Shown in pieces: positions 12,028 through 24,415 of a stretch of DNA of 64,000 nucleotides. The translations under genes were made by a program, and so were the position numbers. Positions within the stretch are counted from its first letter, which is position 1, and each line of letters starts with the position of its first letter. Under the pieces are notes generated by a model. It saw only the letters and a program-made list of their open reading frames with translations, did not search any database and was not told where the DNA came from. The stretch lies in contig BSWB01000005.1 of NCBI GenBank assembly GCA_033239125.1, positions 53,118,993-53,182,992 of the forward strand, given 5' to 3'. The DNA is from Fagopyrum homotropicum. Its lineage: Eukaryota > Streptophyta > Magnoliopsida > Caryophyllales > Polygonaceae.

Positions 12028-12422
12028 ATGAGTGAGATGACCTAGATCAAACCATTTGATGAAAACTTTGATTTTGTCATGTGTCAAGTCAAATTGACAC
12101 CCATTTTGATCAAGAAAAAATGATGGAAGGTTATGACTACTACACACTAGAAGGAACTAAGGAGGATAAAGAGGAGCTTTATCAAATTGCTCATTCTAAT
12201 ATTATGTTATGCCTCAATTATGAGGTTGGACGCCACGTTCTTACACATGTTACTACAACGTCCTTATGGGATACGATATCTTCTTTGTATCTTGTAAAAG
12301 GCATGCCTAGTAAAATTAGTCTCTTAATCCGCCTATTTCATTTCAAAATGTGTACTAATATGACTTTGAATGAAAATCTTAGATGCTTTTCTTCGCATGA
12401 TATTAGACTTAAAATATTGTAA
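12028..12422 (+). pseudogene. Copia gag (UBN2-like), broken
   Basis: Copia gag forms the particle around element RNA. The frame opens MSEMT, hits a stop within six codons, then reads IKPFDENFDF. A frameshift near 12075-12080 leads into an open run to 12422. That run shows gag-polypeptide features: YDYYTLEGTKEDKEELYQI, an IMLCLNYEVG helix, TTTSLWDTISSLYL and a KISLLIRLFHFKM helix. It ends where gypsy LTR sequence begins, so the zinc knuckle and pol are missing. Confidence 0.75.
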
Positions 12423-12445
12423 AGATAAGATATATTATACTCATT

Positions 12446-13243
12446 GATGTGGGGTTGATGCCGCAATTCCCGATCTAAATTAAAATTCCTCAAATCGAAC
12501 AAAAAAAACAAATCTCGGATGAATACGAAGGAAATCTCAGCTGAGATTTACTCAAGAACAGCCCGAGATTTGTTAAAACTCATAATGCGGAATAACGGAT
12601 GATGTGGAAAGATAAGAAGATGATAATACGGAATGATAAATGATAAATATAGGAAGATAAAATTATTATAAGACTTGCAAAGAACCTTGATCAATTATGT
12701 GTTAAAACCCTAAACAATGAATTATCTTTCACCCTTTCTTCTTTAACCTTATAGAAGCCTTCTAGATAAGACAAGCACAAGGAGGGAACAGTTTGACTTG
12801 TAGCACTAATCTTCAACAAGATTAAAACACACAAGAACAACTTAGAAAAATCTCACAACTTTTTAATTAAAAGCTCTCCTGTTGAATGAATAGAAATGAT
12901 AAAATTCAAACTCCGTGAGCGAAGTCACAAGTATCTCACAATAATGTGGAATTAATACTCACAACTAAGCTACCTAACAATCTCCCCCTCTAAGGCAATT
13001 TATAAGGGAGATCTTCCTATGAAACTAAAAATTAAAAGATATCTTTTAAAGATAATCTCGGAAAGATATATTTTCAAAAGATATAAAAATAATCCCAAAG
13101 ATAGGATCAAAGACTAACAACTTCCTTAAGATTGTTTGAGAGCTTTAAGTAAAGAACTTATAAAAGATAGTTAATTGCCAAATTTAAAAGATCATTGCTC
13201 GGATCTTTAACACGTGCCTGAGATGAAAACTCGGGTGGAAATC
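12446..13243 (-). repeat. Probable LTR of the minus-strand gypsy remnant
   Basis: It begins just past the pol stop and ends near TGATGTGGGGTTGATGCC (plus strand, 12446). It includes a minus-strand TATA-like CTTATAAATTG near 12998-13008. No second LTR is available to fix the borders. Confidence 0.4.
12532..12549. repeat. 18-bp perfect palindrome
   Basis: AAATCTCAGCTGAGATTT is a perfect 18-bp dyad. It is flanked by half-sites AAATCTCGG (12510-12518) and CCGAGATTT (12563-12571), giving a half-full-half layout. Confidence 0.9.
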
Positions 13244-13528
13244 TCAGCCGGATTTCATGAGTGTTGGCCGAGATTTTTCATCTCCAATTCTCCTTGATCT
13301 TCCTTGATGATGTCTCCTCTTGGATCCTTTAGCCCTTGATCTAGTGAGTGGTCCTTGTATGATTGGTATCGATGATGGTCCCACATCATACTTCCATTCT
13401 TGAAAAGGATTCGTCCTCAAATCTCCATCTTGATTATCAATAGTCACATCGGAACTCAAGTCTTATGGTGGTAAGGAATGCAGTATCCCTTCTCTTGGAG
13501 GGTCCCTGGAGGTTTGTAAAACTCGTTC
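13244..13528 (-). pseudogene. Gypsy pol C-terminal tail
   Basis: The minus-strand frame contains DLRTNPFQEWKYDVGPSSIP followed by GPLTRSRAKGS. This is the well-known tail of many plant Ty3/gypsy polyproteins after the integrase. Upstream the reading FYKPPGTLQEKG is interrupted by stops and by the solo LTR at 13529. Confidence 0.7.
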
Positions 13529-15568
13529 TGTAACACCCCAAATCCGCGGGACTCGGGCTGTTAGTGGCGAAGACCCCACAATGGGTCCCGACCCTTAGCT
13601 TGACAACAATTTCACCGGATCTTACAACATGACACAAATAAAGGCAAAACCGAACTACATTTGAATGCAATGATGTGATCCCCGGAAACAAACAAACAGA
13701 CTCCAGCCGAGTTCTCAACTCCAAAGACTCAAACGTCAAATACATAACAAAATACAATATATATATATATATATACAAGACTCCAATCCAAACCCATCTT
13801 ACAATGTACGAAACCCCGACTACCCACTCTTCCGGATCTCTCGGTCGCCTCCCTAACCTGCAGACAACTACAACATCGGTATAAAACTGTTAGCTAACAT
13901 TCAAAGCATTAGAATCATGGTAATGACACATACACACATAAGTAAGCCTAAAGACACAACATGCTCATACACACAAGTCGGTTTTTTTATCTTTCCATTT
14001 ACATCATTCCATTACTAAATCCATTTATGGTGTGACACAATAATCATAACGATCTCTCCCTTATCCCCTTTCACCAGACGGTTTTGTACTTGATACAAAT
14101 CAGCATCACCCGCTGGACTGGTCACAAGACACCTCCCAGTCACCCCATTTTGGACTGGACAAGCGGTCACCGCCTGGTTATCATACACTTGGGCCAATAT
14201 ACATATAACACAAGGTCGTCCTAGTTCCGATTTCATTATAATAAAACATAAATAAACATACTCACAACCAAATACACATCGATGATGTTACAAAGAAGCT
14301 AGCTAAGTAAGTCCGGAGACTTACCTCGTCCGAAAGCTAACCCAACCAATAGCGCTCTCGCTTCCTGTAGGAAGATACTCAACGCATGATCATAACAAGG
14401 CACAAATCAACAATACTCTCATAAGCTAGAAGTCCTTAGACTTCTAGACCCCATGATAACCCATAACAACATACTAGGATAAACATGCCTAGTCTCGAAA
14501 ATCTCAACGGTGGCAATAATATGCTAGGATACGCACATCCTAGCCCACAATCTCACAACCATGAACTCACAATCTTAACCCTCACAAGGGCATCCATACC
14601 CTCATCCCAAGAACCAACTCAGAAACATACATTTATCATAACCTCAAAACATTTCGAAAACCTCACACACTCGCCTAAGGTCTAAAAGCCACTACTTGGC
14701 ATTCACGAGGCTATGCTAAATCCAACCTAGCATGCTACTAGCATAAACACTCTTTTGGATCAGCTATGAACACATGCTCAAGGGAAGGTACTCACTAGGC
14801 AAGGACACGGGCGCGAAAGAAGGAAACACGGCTGGAAAAAGGAGAAGAAGACCGCACGGCTGGCTGGCTGAGCCAGTGGCCGCCCCTGAGGCATTGGTTG
14901 GCTGCCCTTGCGGCTCAGATGCAGTGGCCGCCCCCGCGACGTTTTCTAGCCATGGGTGCGGTCCAGCTCTAGAGGGCAATCCCGAACGAGTTCTTCGACT
15001 GCTTCTTGATGTTCAAAGGTCTCCTACCTTTCTTACTTGGCTCCAAAACGTCTACAACTTGGATCCACACACCCAATCACCCTAAACACGATCCACTCAC
15101 ATACAAGCCAAAATAAGGAAGAACTTGAGTGAATCCACTTCCACCATTGAAGCTCAAGGAAGAAGATGAAGGAGGGGGAAGGAAGAAGACTTACCTAACA
15201 AAATTCCGGATCTGCAGTCCACCCTATGCCATGGAAGTGCACAACTCACAGAAGGGAAGGAGTCGTCAAGATGTCTTCCAAGATGGAAGAATGTAGGAAG
15301 TGAGAGTGAAGGAGGAGAGATAAAGAGGCTCACGTGAAATGAAATGGGAGGAGAAAGAAATGCTCAGTTGAGAGGGTAAGCAAAAGGGAGGGCAACGAGG
15401 GGTCGGTTTCCCCAAAATGAAAGGTCACCCACACCAACGAAGGGTCGGAAGGTGACGGAATAAAAAACCCGCTCACTCAGCGCATCAAGCCTGCGGAAAA
15501 ACTGAGCCGCGCCTACGGGAAGGCCGCTAAACCACTCACTAACCGGAATAAAAATTCCGGGCGTTACA
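13529..15568 (-). mobile_element. Solo LTR, Tekay/Del-like, 2040 bp
   Basis: It opens TGTAACACCCCAAATCCGCGG and closes CGGGCGTTACA on the plus strand. The flanks are CGTTC (13524-13528) and CGTTT (15569-15573), a 5-bp target duplication with one change. It holds a (TA)n run near 13757-13774 and two GC-rich cassettes (about 14790-14960 and 15380-15540). The surrounding gypsy remnant continues on both sides. Confidence 0.87.
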
Positions 15569-16089
15569 CGTTTCTTGACGATGAGTCGTGCAACACTCAA
15601 GAGTAAGGAATATCGGTCATCAAAACATAAATTTCGTTCATTAAAACATAAATCTCGGGCGAGATTTTGCTTCAAGAATGGCCAAAATATCAATGAAGTA
15701 TCCGTACGCCGCTGTTGGGGATGCTAACTGAGAGTGGACTGCAATCTCATCCTCTACTAGTGGTGATTCCTTAAGATCTCCAGGATCAAGCAATGGAAAG
15801 ATAGAGAAGAGTGATAAATCCTAGCATTCTTAAGCACACATCGCTCAATAAATTCACTCAAAGACATAAATGATATAACCTGAAAATCCATGGGGTTGTG
15901 CTCAAATTGTAGTGGTTCTTGGTCAACCAAAAGAGCTTTTGCAGATGATGCATTGGTGGATGTAGTTGGTTAGTTTTTGGAAAAACTCGGGTGAATTACT
16001 AGAACTCGTCCGAGTTTTCATGAGGAACAGACCGAGATTCTTCACTGGAATGCTTGATCCTTGACTTCTTTCTTCTACTTCTCATAGGT
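15569..16089 (-). other. Protease-RT spacer of the gypsy remnant
   Basis: Non-conserved spacer between the protease end and the solo LTR. It carries a palindrome AAATCTCGGGCGAGATTT (15650-15667) and a CTCG/CGAG cluster at about 15980-16050. Its position, between protease and reverse transcriptase, matches that of the palindromic modules in element A. Confidence 0.5.
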
Positions 16090-16268
16090 CTCAATGATCT
16101 GTAAAGGAGTCATGGGCTTTAATTTTATCTTTTTACCATTGAATGTGAACATGTACTTGTTGGTATCACCATCATGCTCCACTTTCCGATCATACTGCCA
16201 TGGCCGACCTACCAAAATATGACAAGCCTGTATAGGTACTACATCACACAAAATTTCATCAGTATAAC
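16090..16268 (-). pseudogene. Gypsy aspartic protease, C-terminal part
   Basis: The minus strand reads DEILCDVVPIQACHILVGRP followed by WQYDRKVEHDGDTNKY and FNGKKIKLKPMTP. This is the characteristic end of a Ty3/gypsy protease with the hydrophobic ILVGRPW strand. The catalytic DTG lies further right and has been cut away by the LTR that starts at 16269. Confidence 0.8.
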
Positions 16269-18380
16269 TATAACACCCCCCGAATCCGCGGGACTCGGGA
16301 TGCTACGGGCGGAGACCTCACAATGGGTCCCGACCCTTAGCTTGACAACAATTTCACCGGATCTTACAACAAGACACAAATAAAGGCAAAATCAAAATAC
16401 ATTTTTAATGCAAATGATATGAAACCCAAAAAAAACAACGAAAGACTCCAACCGAGATACAACTCCAAAGGCAACCACCATACACGCGACATACCTAATA
16501 CTATAAACAATACATAAATACAACCCCAAACAACCCATCCTACAATGTACGGACCCTGCTGTCCACTATTCCGGATCTCTCGGCCGCATCCCTATCTTGT
16601 AAGGCATCTACAAAAACCGGTTTAAAACCGTTAGCTAGCAATCCGAATATTAGAAGAATAATAAGACACAAACACATATAACAAAGTAGAAACACACAAA
16701 CATGCTCAAACACGCCAAGTCCGGTTGTTATCTTTATTTAATGCTATTCCCTTACTAATCCACTTATGGTGTGAAACAAGAATCCCTCGCCCTTGTCCCC
16801 TTTCACCATGCCGGGTTTGTACTTGATGCCTATCAGCATCACCCCCTGGATTGGTCGCAAGGCGCGTCCCAGTTGCCCCATTTAGGACTGGACAAGTTGT
16901 CACCGCCCGTTATCATACACTTTGGCCAGATTTAAAATGATACACAAGTCCACATCCTTATCCGGTAAATCATTATCACAAGTGTAAAGACACACCATCC
17001 ACACGTATCAACCAATATGAAAAAGCTAGTTAAGTAAGTCCGTAGACTTACCTCACTCCAGGTGACTTGAATAAAACCAATCTCACCTTTTTGCAGGAAA
17101 ACGCTCAACGCCTGGCCAAACGAGGAACACTATTAATAACTAACTAATATGGTAGAAGTCCCTAGAAACGGGTCTCCTACCCTATATGAGGTCCTAACTC
17201 TAGCATGCTAGGTCCAACCTCTATTATCGAAGATCATCGTAAGATTATAAAGAACATAATTCAACAAGCTCATAATCCAGCCACTAGTATGTAACACCCC
17301 GAATCCGCGGGACTCGGGGCGCTACGGTTTGGGACCTCACAATGGGTCCCGACCCTTAGCGTGACAACAATTTCACCGGATCTTACAACAAGACGAAAAT
17401 AAAGGCCAAAATGAAATACATTTTTATGCAATGCAATGAAATCCTAAACCGAACAAACAAAAGACTTCAGCCGAGATACAAAACAAAGGTCAAAATGCCA
17501 TACACGCGGCATACAAAACACAATAACCGAAGAACAAAACACAACCCGACTCCAACCAAAACCCCTCCTAAAATGTACGGAACCCCGACTGCCCACTCTT
17601 CCGGATCTCTCGGCCGCTTCCCTAACCTGCAAGGTAATCTACAACAATCGGTATAAAATTGTTAGCTCATATTCTAAGCATTAGAATCAAAGGGAAAGGC
17701 ACATACACAAGTAATTCATCACAAGTACACAACATACTTAAAAGCACACCAATCCGGTGTATTATCTTTATTATTATTAAGTCGTATCCCGTTCTAATTA
17801 AACTTAGGTTTGTGAACGAGACCACAATGGTCCCCCCTAGGTCCCTACTTACTGGCAAGGAATGGTATTAATGAATCCGAACGTCTACCCACACGGGCTA
17901 GTCGCCGAGAACCTCCTAGACTCTCGCAAGAGCTAGGCAGATGATGCCACCGCCCGCTATCAAACACTTGGGCCGAAATAATATAAACGTCGGTAATCCT
18001 ATTTCCGGTTTAGTTGTTATAATACAAATAATAAACGCACATGATATCATGCATTATAGTCTATATATTGTGATTGGTTTGGACGTATTATCTTCATAAA
18101 TCTGCATGTATGGATGTATATTCTTTGATTATATTGTTGTTTTGTCTACCTTTGCGGGAATCGAGGTCTACACCTAGTTTCGTTGTAATTGTATGGAAAA
18201 TAGCACATTTTGGACTGAAATGGAGCTAAGGAAGCTAAGGAGTCATTGGAGCTACATTATGGAGCATTGAGGAGTTATAAGAAATGGTCAGGAAGCATGG
18301 AAATGATTTAGAAGATTTATTTTGGACCAGATTAGAGAGATTCACTCTCAGCTGAGACTCACCTTGGTTAGCTATAGTAC

Positions 18381-18396
18381 CACCTCGACCGAGGTG
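18381..18396. repeat. Palindrome in U3 of solo LTR C
   Basis: CACCTCGACCGAGGTG has 7-bp arms around AC, 339 bp from the LTR start and about 240 bp upstream of the TATA-like box. CATCTCGACCGAGATG recurs at 19079-19094 with a CACCTCGGT half-site about 20 bp before it. Confidence 0.9.
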
Positions 18397-19205
18397 ATCT
18401 TCAGGAGCGTCTGGACCGAGGCGAAGTGATGATGGGACATTAGATCTTTATTTTTTGATGAGATCTCCTATTTTTGGAAAGTGAATATCACATATTTTAG
18501 GATGGATTTCTGGAAGGAAGAATATCTTTTTGAGTGATATATTTTGGAAGCAAGGAAGATTGCAAGATATTTAAAGGAAGCAAATTATCTTTTAAAGATA
18601 TTTTATCTTTGGAAGATAGTTCTCCTATATATATAGGCTGATTTTCAGGAATTCAACCATATTCGGATCACCAAATCTCTGATTCAAGAGTTGAAGGAAG
18701 TTTTGAAGGTTGAAGTTCAAGGAAGGAAGGAATCTGGTTGAAGTTGGCTTTGAAAGAAGTTTGTAAGATTTTCTTAGTTGGTTTTGGTTTGTTGTCTTTT
18801 TTCTAATTGTGATTGAGGAACGCTGTTTGATTGCTAGTTTGTTTTATTGATTCAGTTATTGAGACCTTTGTGTTAAGGTTTTCTTGTTTGAATATTGATT
18901 CCTTCTTATATATTTGATTATTGTTATCATGATGATTGTTGGCTAAGTTCTTTATGCGATTCTAGGGTGATTGGCTGAAAGTTGTGGGAAATACGATGAT
19001 AAAATGATCCTTTACCCCAGTGGACCCTGAAAGTTCGAGTCTTTACTTAACCGACGAACACCTCGGTCAGTTGTGGAACATCTCGACCGAGATGGTACAT
19101 AAACTGAGCGAGGCGAGCCCTTTTCTGATCTTTATCTGAGTTGAGGTTTCTGTTTACCATATCCTATCTTTGTTATACCTTTCCTAATTCAACGCAAGCC
19201 TAGGA

Positions 19206-19464
19206 TGAGACTTACCCGGTGATTCCTTTGTTTGTATACCCAAGATCCGGAGTATAGGTAATAAAGGTTTATCCTTTATTGGGGTTTGAGTGTGCCTTCC
19301 TTCCATCTTTGAGAGTTAGCCTAGGACTTACCCGGTAAAGGTTGATTCAGTCCCTTGGGTGGTGTGTTGGTTTGAGATTATAGTTCCTTTCCTTAGTACC
19401 TTGAGACTTACCCGGTGAGAGGATCTTTGGTTTGGGATAGTGAGTAGTGAGACTTACCCGGTGA
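19206..19464 (+). repeat. ACTTACCCGGTRA iterons in LTR C
   Basis: Four copies of (GAG/AGG)ACTTACCCGGT(G/A)A lie near 19206, 19325, 19403 and 19449, separated by unrelated spacers. The same word recurs in the LTRs of element B. Confidence 0.85.
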
Positions 19465-20959
19465 TCTATTCCCACCTTAGAAATACCCTAACTTTGCAAA
19501 GCACAGCTTTGTCCACATTATCTTTTGAGATCTTGAGTCGGAACTACAACTGGATGCTTTAATCTCTAGAATCCGTATTCCCTTTACCTGATTATTACAT
19601 CATCTTTGATAGCTTTGCTTTGTTGCGTGTTTGTTATTGACAACCTGAATTATCGATCTTTGTTTCACCATAGTCCTTGTGTTCGACATTGGAATTCTTG
19701 CTTTTATTACAATCGATTCGTACACTGCGGGTTCGCTATTTGCAATTATTCTTGGTATAAATATTAAAGCTTGCACACACCTTTTGGAGCGAACAATACA
19801 CCACCAAACACACATTGAAACTAATACGAAGAATACGAGCTAAGTAAGTCTGGAGACTTATCTCGTCCCAAAGATAATCCCGCTAACCACCGCTCTCAAA
19901 TTCCCGTAGGAAGACACTCAACGCCTGGTCAAAACAAGGCACACAATTAACATCTCTCTCACATTCTAGAAGTCCTTAGTCTTCTAGTCCCAATGATCTC
20001 GCAAAATCATAAACCATAACCATGATATGATAACAACCTCCTAAATCCTAATCCTCACGATCTCACAAGGTCATAACCATCACAACACATGCTAGGATAC
20101 TTTCGTCCTTGTTGCCACAATCTCACCAAATATATAACCATAATCTCAATCCTCATAAGCTCACAAGATCAACCAAACACTCAACGCCTTACAATGCTCA
20201 CAAGATAATAACAACTCAAGCTTTAGAACGATCATAAATCCTGAAAACTCACCTAAGGTTCAAGGTCACTACTTGACATTCACTCTAAGTTATGCTAGAT
20301 CCAACCTAGCATGATACTACTAAACACAACTAGATCGAGGTAAGATCATAAGCTCGGGGGAGAGGGTACTCACGTGACGTCAAAAGACGGAAGACGATCT
20401 ATGGATGTCGAGGATGGATTAGTTGGGCCTTTATCGGGGCACTTCCGAACTTATCACCAAAGCTAGGCAAATTTAGCTCATATGTTAAATTTGAACGGAA
20501 TATGTAATATATCTAAATCTAAAGAAAACTCGTTTTCAAAAGTCAACGTTAAAAAGCAGGGAATAAATCTTTGAGCCATAACCGAAATTAATCCAACAAA
20601 GACATAATATACCGTGTATAAAAATATAAGAATATCCCGTAACTAAAACCAGAGGTTAGAAACCGTAGTTAAATATTCTGGACAAACTATACAATTTTAT
20701 AACATGGGTTAAAACCGCAATCAACTTTTCCGGGCAAGATATGCAATTTCAAGAAACATGGGCCATTTCCATAAAATAAAACATTGGGGCAAAATCAGTA
20801 ATTAATTCACAGAGGGTAGATTAGAAATTTTCAAATAATTTGGGTAAAAATTATAAATACAAAACAGCGGGTCATTTCCGAAATTAACACAAATAGAGGG
20901 GCTGATTTGAATAACACAAAATTGTAACCCTTCTTCAACCTTTACACGCAGCAGAAGAA

Positions 20960-21660
20960 GGAGAAAGGCATGGGCAACGGCGGCAGTTCTGCAGAGGTGT
21001 GGTTCCCTCTCCCGGTGTCGCAAGCGTCAGGGTTCCCTCTCCCGGCGTCTCCAGCGTCGTCCCTTGGTAGCGGCACCAGGCTCCGGCGCGACAGCTGTTG
21101 GGGAGAAGGGAGGAGAAGCGGCGAGATCTGGCAACCGACCAGCAGTGGGGCTGCGAAGTGTTTCTACTTGGGTTCCGGCGGCGTTGGAGGCGGTGAGGAA
21201 GGCGACTCTTCCCAGCGGTGGGCAGCCTTGATCTCCGGTGGTGCGAGGAGGGAAACGAGGGAAGCGGTCGATGCAGCGAAGAGGCTGCGAGGTTGAAGAG
21301 AAGCCTCTCCGGCTTTGTCAGGGAGATTGAGGGAAGGCGCAAGCCCTCCTTTGTATTGGCGAGCCTCGACAAGTGTGAGCTTTCCCTGGCGACGGCTCGG
21401 TTATCCCGGTGGTGGCTTGAGGTGAGGAACAGATGGCGACATGGCGAGGGGAGCAGAGGCAGCAGAGGTATAGGAGATGGATGCCCACATGGTAGCGAGG
21501 GAGATGAACGGGAGGTTGCTTATGAGGGAGTCATCTTGTGGCAAGGGGCGAAGGGTGGAAGGGAGAGATAGATGAGGGCAGTGGAGGGTCGAGAGGTTGG
21601 CGGGTCTGCAGGAGGTAGGGAAGCTAACCTGGGCGGCTACGCAGGAGGCAACAACAGCTG
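20960..21660 (-). other. GC-rich LTR segment, open frames but no recognised protein
   Basis: Both strands carry open frames of up to about 145 codons rich in Gly, Ser and Arg. GC content is far above the neighbouring sequence. CGGTGGYG-like words repeat. No domain is recognised, and related LTRs carry different GC-rich text here, so I treat it as non-coding LTR sequence. Confidence 0.45.
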
Positions 21661-22672
21661 TATCATCCAGGGTCGAGGAGAGATAGGCAAAAAAGAGGGA
21701 AAAGAAATAAATAAGATAAATGAAAATGGGAAAAGAAAAAGAGTAAAATATAAACTCCATCAAATTTAACCAGAATGGGATTTCAAAATGGGATTTCCGA
21801 ATCCTTCCTAAGAATAATAGTAACTAGTGTATAGCTCGCAACTTGGTACCTTTATAATATTAGTTGTACGAACTTAAGATATATTTATGAAATTTTATAA
21901 TAATGTCGGATTTGATTATTCTCAAAACGAAAAAATAGTCACAAATAAAGAACTTCTTAGTATTCTAAGTTCATAAATTTAATCCTTATACAATGAAAAC
22001 AAAATTTAAAAAAAATTACAATGCAGAACTCCGTTATTGACTTATAACTAAATTACTTTAATATACTGTAATTATCTAAATGGAACCCGAAATATAATTT
22101 TGTAAAAAAACGAATTTGAAACGAAATGTGTGATAAATAATAAAACAAAAATTGAAAGTTTTTTTTTCAAAAAAAAATACACAAAAAGTTGAAATAAAGT
22201 TTAAAAATTCAAACAAAAGCAAAAACAAATTATTGGATGAACGAAATTTAAAATCTAGAACTTTATTCTTGTAACGACCGACGTAATATAAAAAGAATAC
22301 CCGTATTTTATTATTAAAAAACATAATAGGACAACAAAATACTTTGATAAAAAAGAATACCCGTAGAGTAATATTTTTATTTAAAAAACATACATTTTCA
22401 ATAAATCATTTATATTTAAAAAAAATCAGAATCTGAACATTTGTAAATTAAAAAACAATTTATAGATGACGATAAAAAATACTATAATATAAAATTAAAC
22501 AAAATCTCATACAATAACGGATAAATTAATATTAATTTAGACAATTATAAACGCTTTTCAAGTTCTCAAAGCAGCCTTACTTGATAATCGACGTGTGATA
22601 GCAAATTCGCTGAAAATAGTAAGTAAACGAACGATAAAAAAAATAGGTCAAAGACCCATAAAAAATATATTA

Positions 22673-23155
22673 ATCCGTTATTAATAACATTATAGCTCAA
22701 CTTAGCTAAAAGGCCAAGAAATGTATCATTTGTTTAATCTTCAATATCCGTTATTAACCTCTATTTATACAAGTTCTCAAACCATCAGTTTTAGTAGGTC
22801 AACGACCCATATAACGGATATTAATTTATGAATAAAAATTATACTTCAACTTAGCCAAAAATCGCTGAAAATACTTAGCGACCCACAAAACAGTAGGTCA
22901 ACGACCCACAAAACAGTAGGTCAACGACAACCCACAAAACAATAGGTCAACGACCCACAAAATAGTAGGTCAACAACCCACAAAACAGTAGGTCAATGAC
23001 CCAGAAAACAGTAGGTCAACGACTCACAAAACAGATATTAATCCGCTATGAATAAAAATTATACTTAACTTAGCCAAAAGACCAAGAAATGTGTGATTTG
23101 TTTAACCTTCAAACCCTCTATTTATACAAGTTATCAAACTATCATACTTACTTCT
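22673..23155. repeat. Repeated block flanking first minisatellite
   Basis: A block containing AATCCG.TAT.AATAA, a TTATA..ACTTAGC.AAAAG stretch, CCAAGAAATGT and a CTCTATTTATACAAGTT box occurs around 22673-22790 and 23037-23155, with a partial copy between. A further copy lies after the second array (24428-24545). Confidence 0.75.
22879..23034. repeat. Minisatellite 1, 23-bp unit
   Basis: About six copies of GTAGGTCAACGACCCACAAAACA. GTAGG starts fall at 22893, 22916, 22965, 22988 and 23011, and one unit is lengthened by 3 bp. Units are near-identical and have no spacers. Confidence 0.92.
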
Positions 23156-23984
23156 AATCGATCTGGGATAGGAAATTCCGTGAAATTTTTTAACGTAAAT
23201 AGATTGAGGTTATAATCCTTAAAAAATAAATTAAGAAAAAATAAAAATCTTCCCAATAAATAAATCACTTAAATTTCGATGGCTTAAAAATAAAAGAAAT
23301 ACGTGAACCAAATTATTTTTAAAATATCTAGGAGATCTTGTTAGTTAATTTTACAAAATTTTGTTTTATTTTTGAATTAATAAAATGATTTTATGGTTTA
23401 ATAAGTTAATTAAAGAAAAATTTAACCCTACAAAATTTGTGAGAATGACACTTCAACTTTAGTGTGTTTTGTTTTAGTATAGTATATAGATCATAAATTT
23501 TTTAAGAGTGACATTTCAATAAATATTTTACAAAAATGCTGAGGTGGCATACCTCGTTGATTGACACGTGACATTAATGTCTTTTGTTTTAATAAGTTAT
23601 ATAGATATAGGTTGGAATAAAATATATAGACAGTAAGGAAGTTAAGCTTACCGGTATGAGATAGACTTATGAACAATATCTTCTAATTTTAAATATTTGG
23701 AAAAAAAATTAAAAGAAGAGGAAATGTTATTGTAATCGGAATTAGTTAGTAATCCAAATAAAATACTATAAAATTGAAACTAATTAAAAAAGATTTAGGC
23801 TAATTATGGTTTAGTAAAAAAAGGATTTATTAGCTTAATTCGTGATTTAATAAAAAGTTTAATTCGAGAAAAAACGTGGAGCGGCACGTCAAGAATTAGT
23901 GTTTTTTGTTTTAGTAAAGTATATAGATGTATATTTATTATATTGATAAAATAAGAATTACGAATTTAATAGTTCAACGGTTCA

Positions 23985-24415
23985 TAAATTAGTAGGTCAC
24001 AAACAACCCACAAATCAGTAGGTCACAAGGACCCACAAATTAGTAGGTCACAATGACCAATAAATCAGTATATCACTACGACCCACGAATCAGTAGGTTA
24101 CAATGACTCACGAATCAGTAGGTTATAGCGACCCACGAATCAGTAGGTCACAACAATCCACAAATTCCTAGGTCACAACGACCCACGAATCAATAGGTCA
24201 CAACGACCCACAAATTCAGCGGTCACAACGACCCACAAATTATTGGGTCACAACGACCCACAAATCAGTGGGTCACAACGGCACACAAATTATTAGGTCA
24301 AATCGACCCAAAAATCTATAGGTCAAGACGATCCAAAAATCATTAGATCAAAACGACCCAAAAATCATTAGATCAAAATGACCAAAAAATCATTAGATCA
24401 AAACGACCCAACAAT
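23985..24415. repeat. Minisatellite 2, 25-bp unit
   Basis: About 17 copies of a 25-bp unit such as GTAGGTCACAACGACCCACAAATCA. GTAGG starts near 23992, 24018, 24043, 24068, 24093, 24118, 24143 and 24168. The right third drifts to an ATTAGATCAAAACGACCCAAAAATC variant. It is related to minisatellite 1. Confidence 0.92.

Larger units (their letters stand above)
10571..12440 (+). mobile_element. Decayed Ty1/copia element, 5' part
   Basis: A possible LTR runs from TGTTGGTTTAG (10571) to about 11127. It is followed by TGGTATCAAGC at 11131, an initiator-Met-like primer site, a leader of about 890 bp and a broken gag. The LTR limits are uncertain because no partner LTR is in the window. The element is cut at about 12440 by the minus-strand gypsy remnant. 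Confidence 0.5.
12446..16268 (-). mobile_element. Minus-strand Ty3/gypsy remnant (chromovirus-like), internally deleted
   Basis: Read on the minus strand it has a protease end (16265 to about 16090), a spacer, a pol tail (about 13500-13244) and a probable LTR down to about 12446. RT, RNase H and most of IN are missing. A solo LTR (13529-15568) sits inside. AAATCTC/GAGATTT palindromes recur in the LTR and in the spacer. The family resembles Reina/Galadriel-like elements, but without RT this is tentative. Confidence 0.65.
18042..19795 (+). mobile_element. Solo Athila-like LTR (element C), 1754 bp
   Basis: It starts TGATATCATGCATTATAG, comparable with TGTTAGCATG (35667) and TGTTGACATG (33319). 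It ends GGAGCGAACA like 1-90. The flanks GCACA and ATACA agree in three of five bases, both differences being transitions, so the TSD is tentative. It has a TATATATA promoter-like box at 18626-18633, palindromic CTCGACCGAG words upstream of it, and four ACTTACCCGGT iterons near its 3' end. Confidence 0.8.

Noticed and set aside
20935..21763. Open frames of 80-145 codons on both strands as host genes
   Set aside because: They overlap on both strands in a GC-rich repeat-bearing LTR segment, show no domain, and related LTRs carry different text here.
22879..24415. CRISPR-like array of repeats
   Set aside because: Units are tandem, without unique spacers, drift gradually and lie in a plant transposon. 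They are minisatellites.
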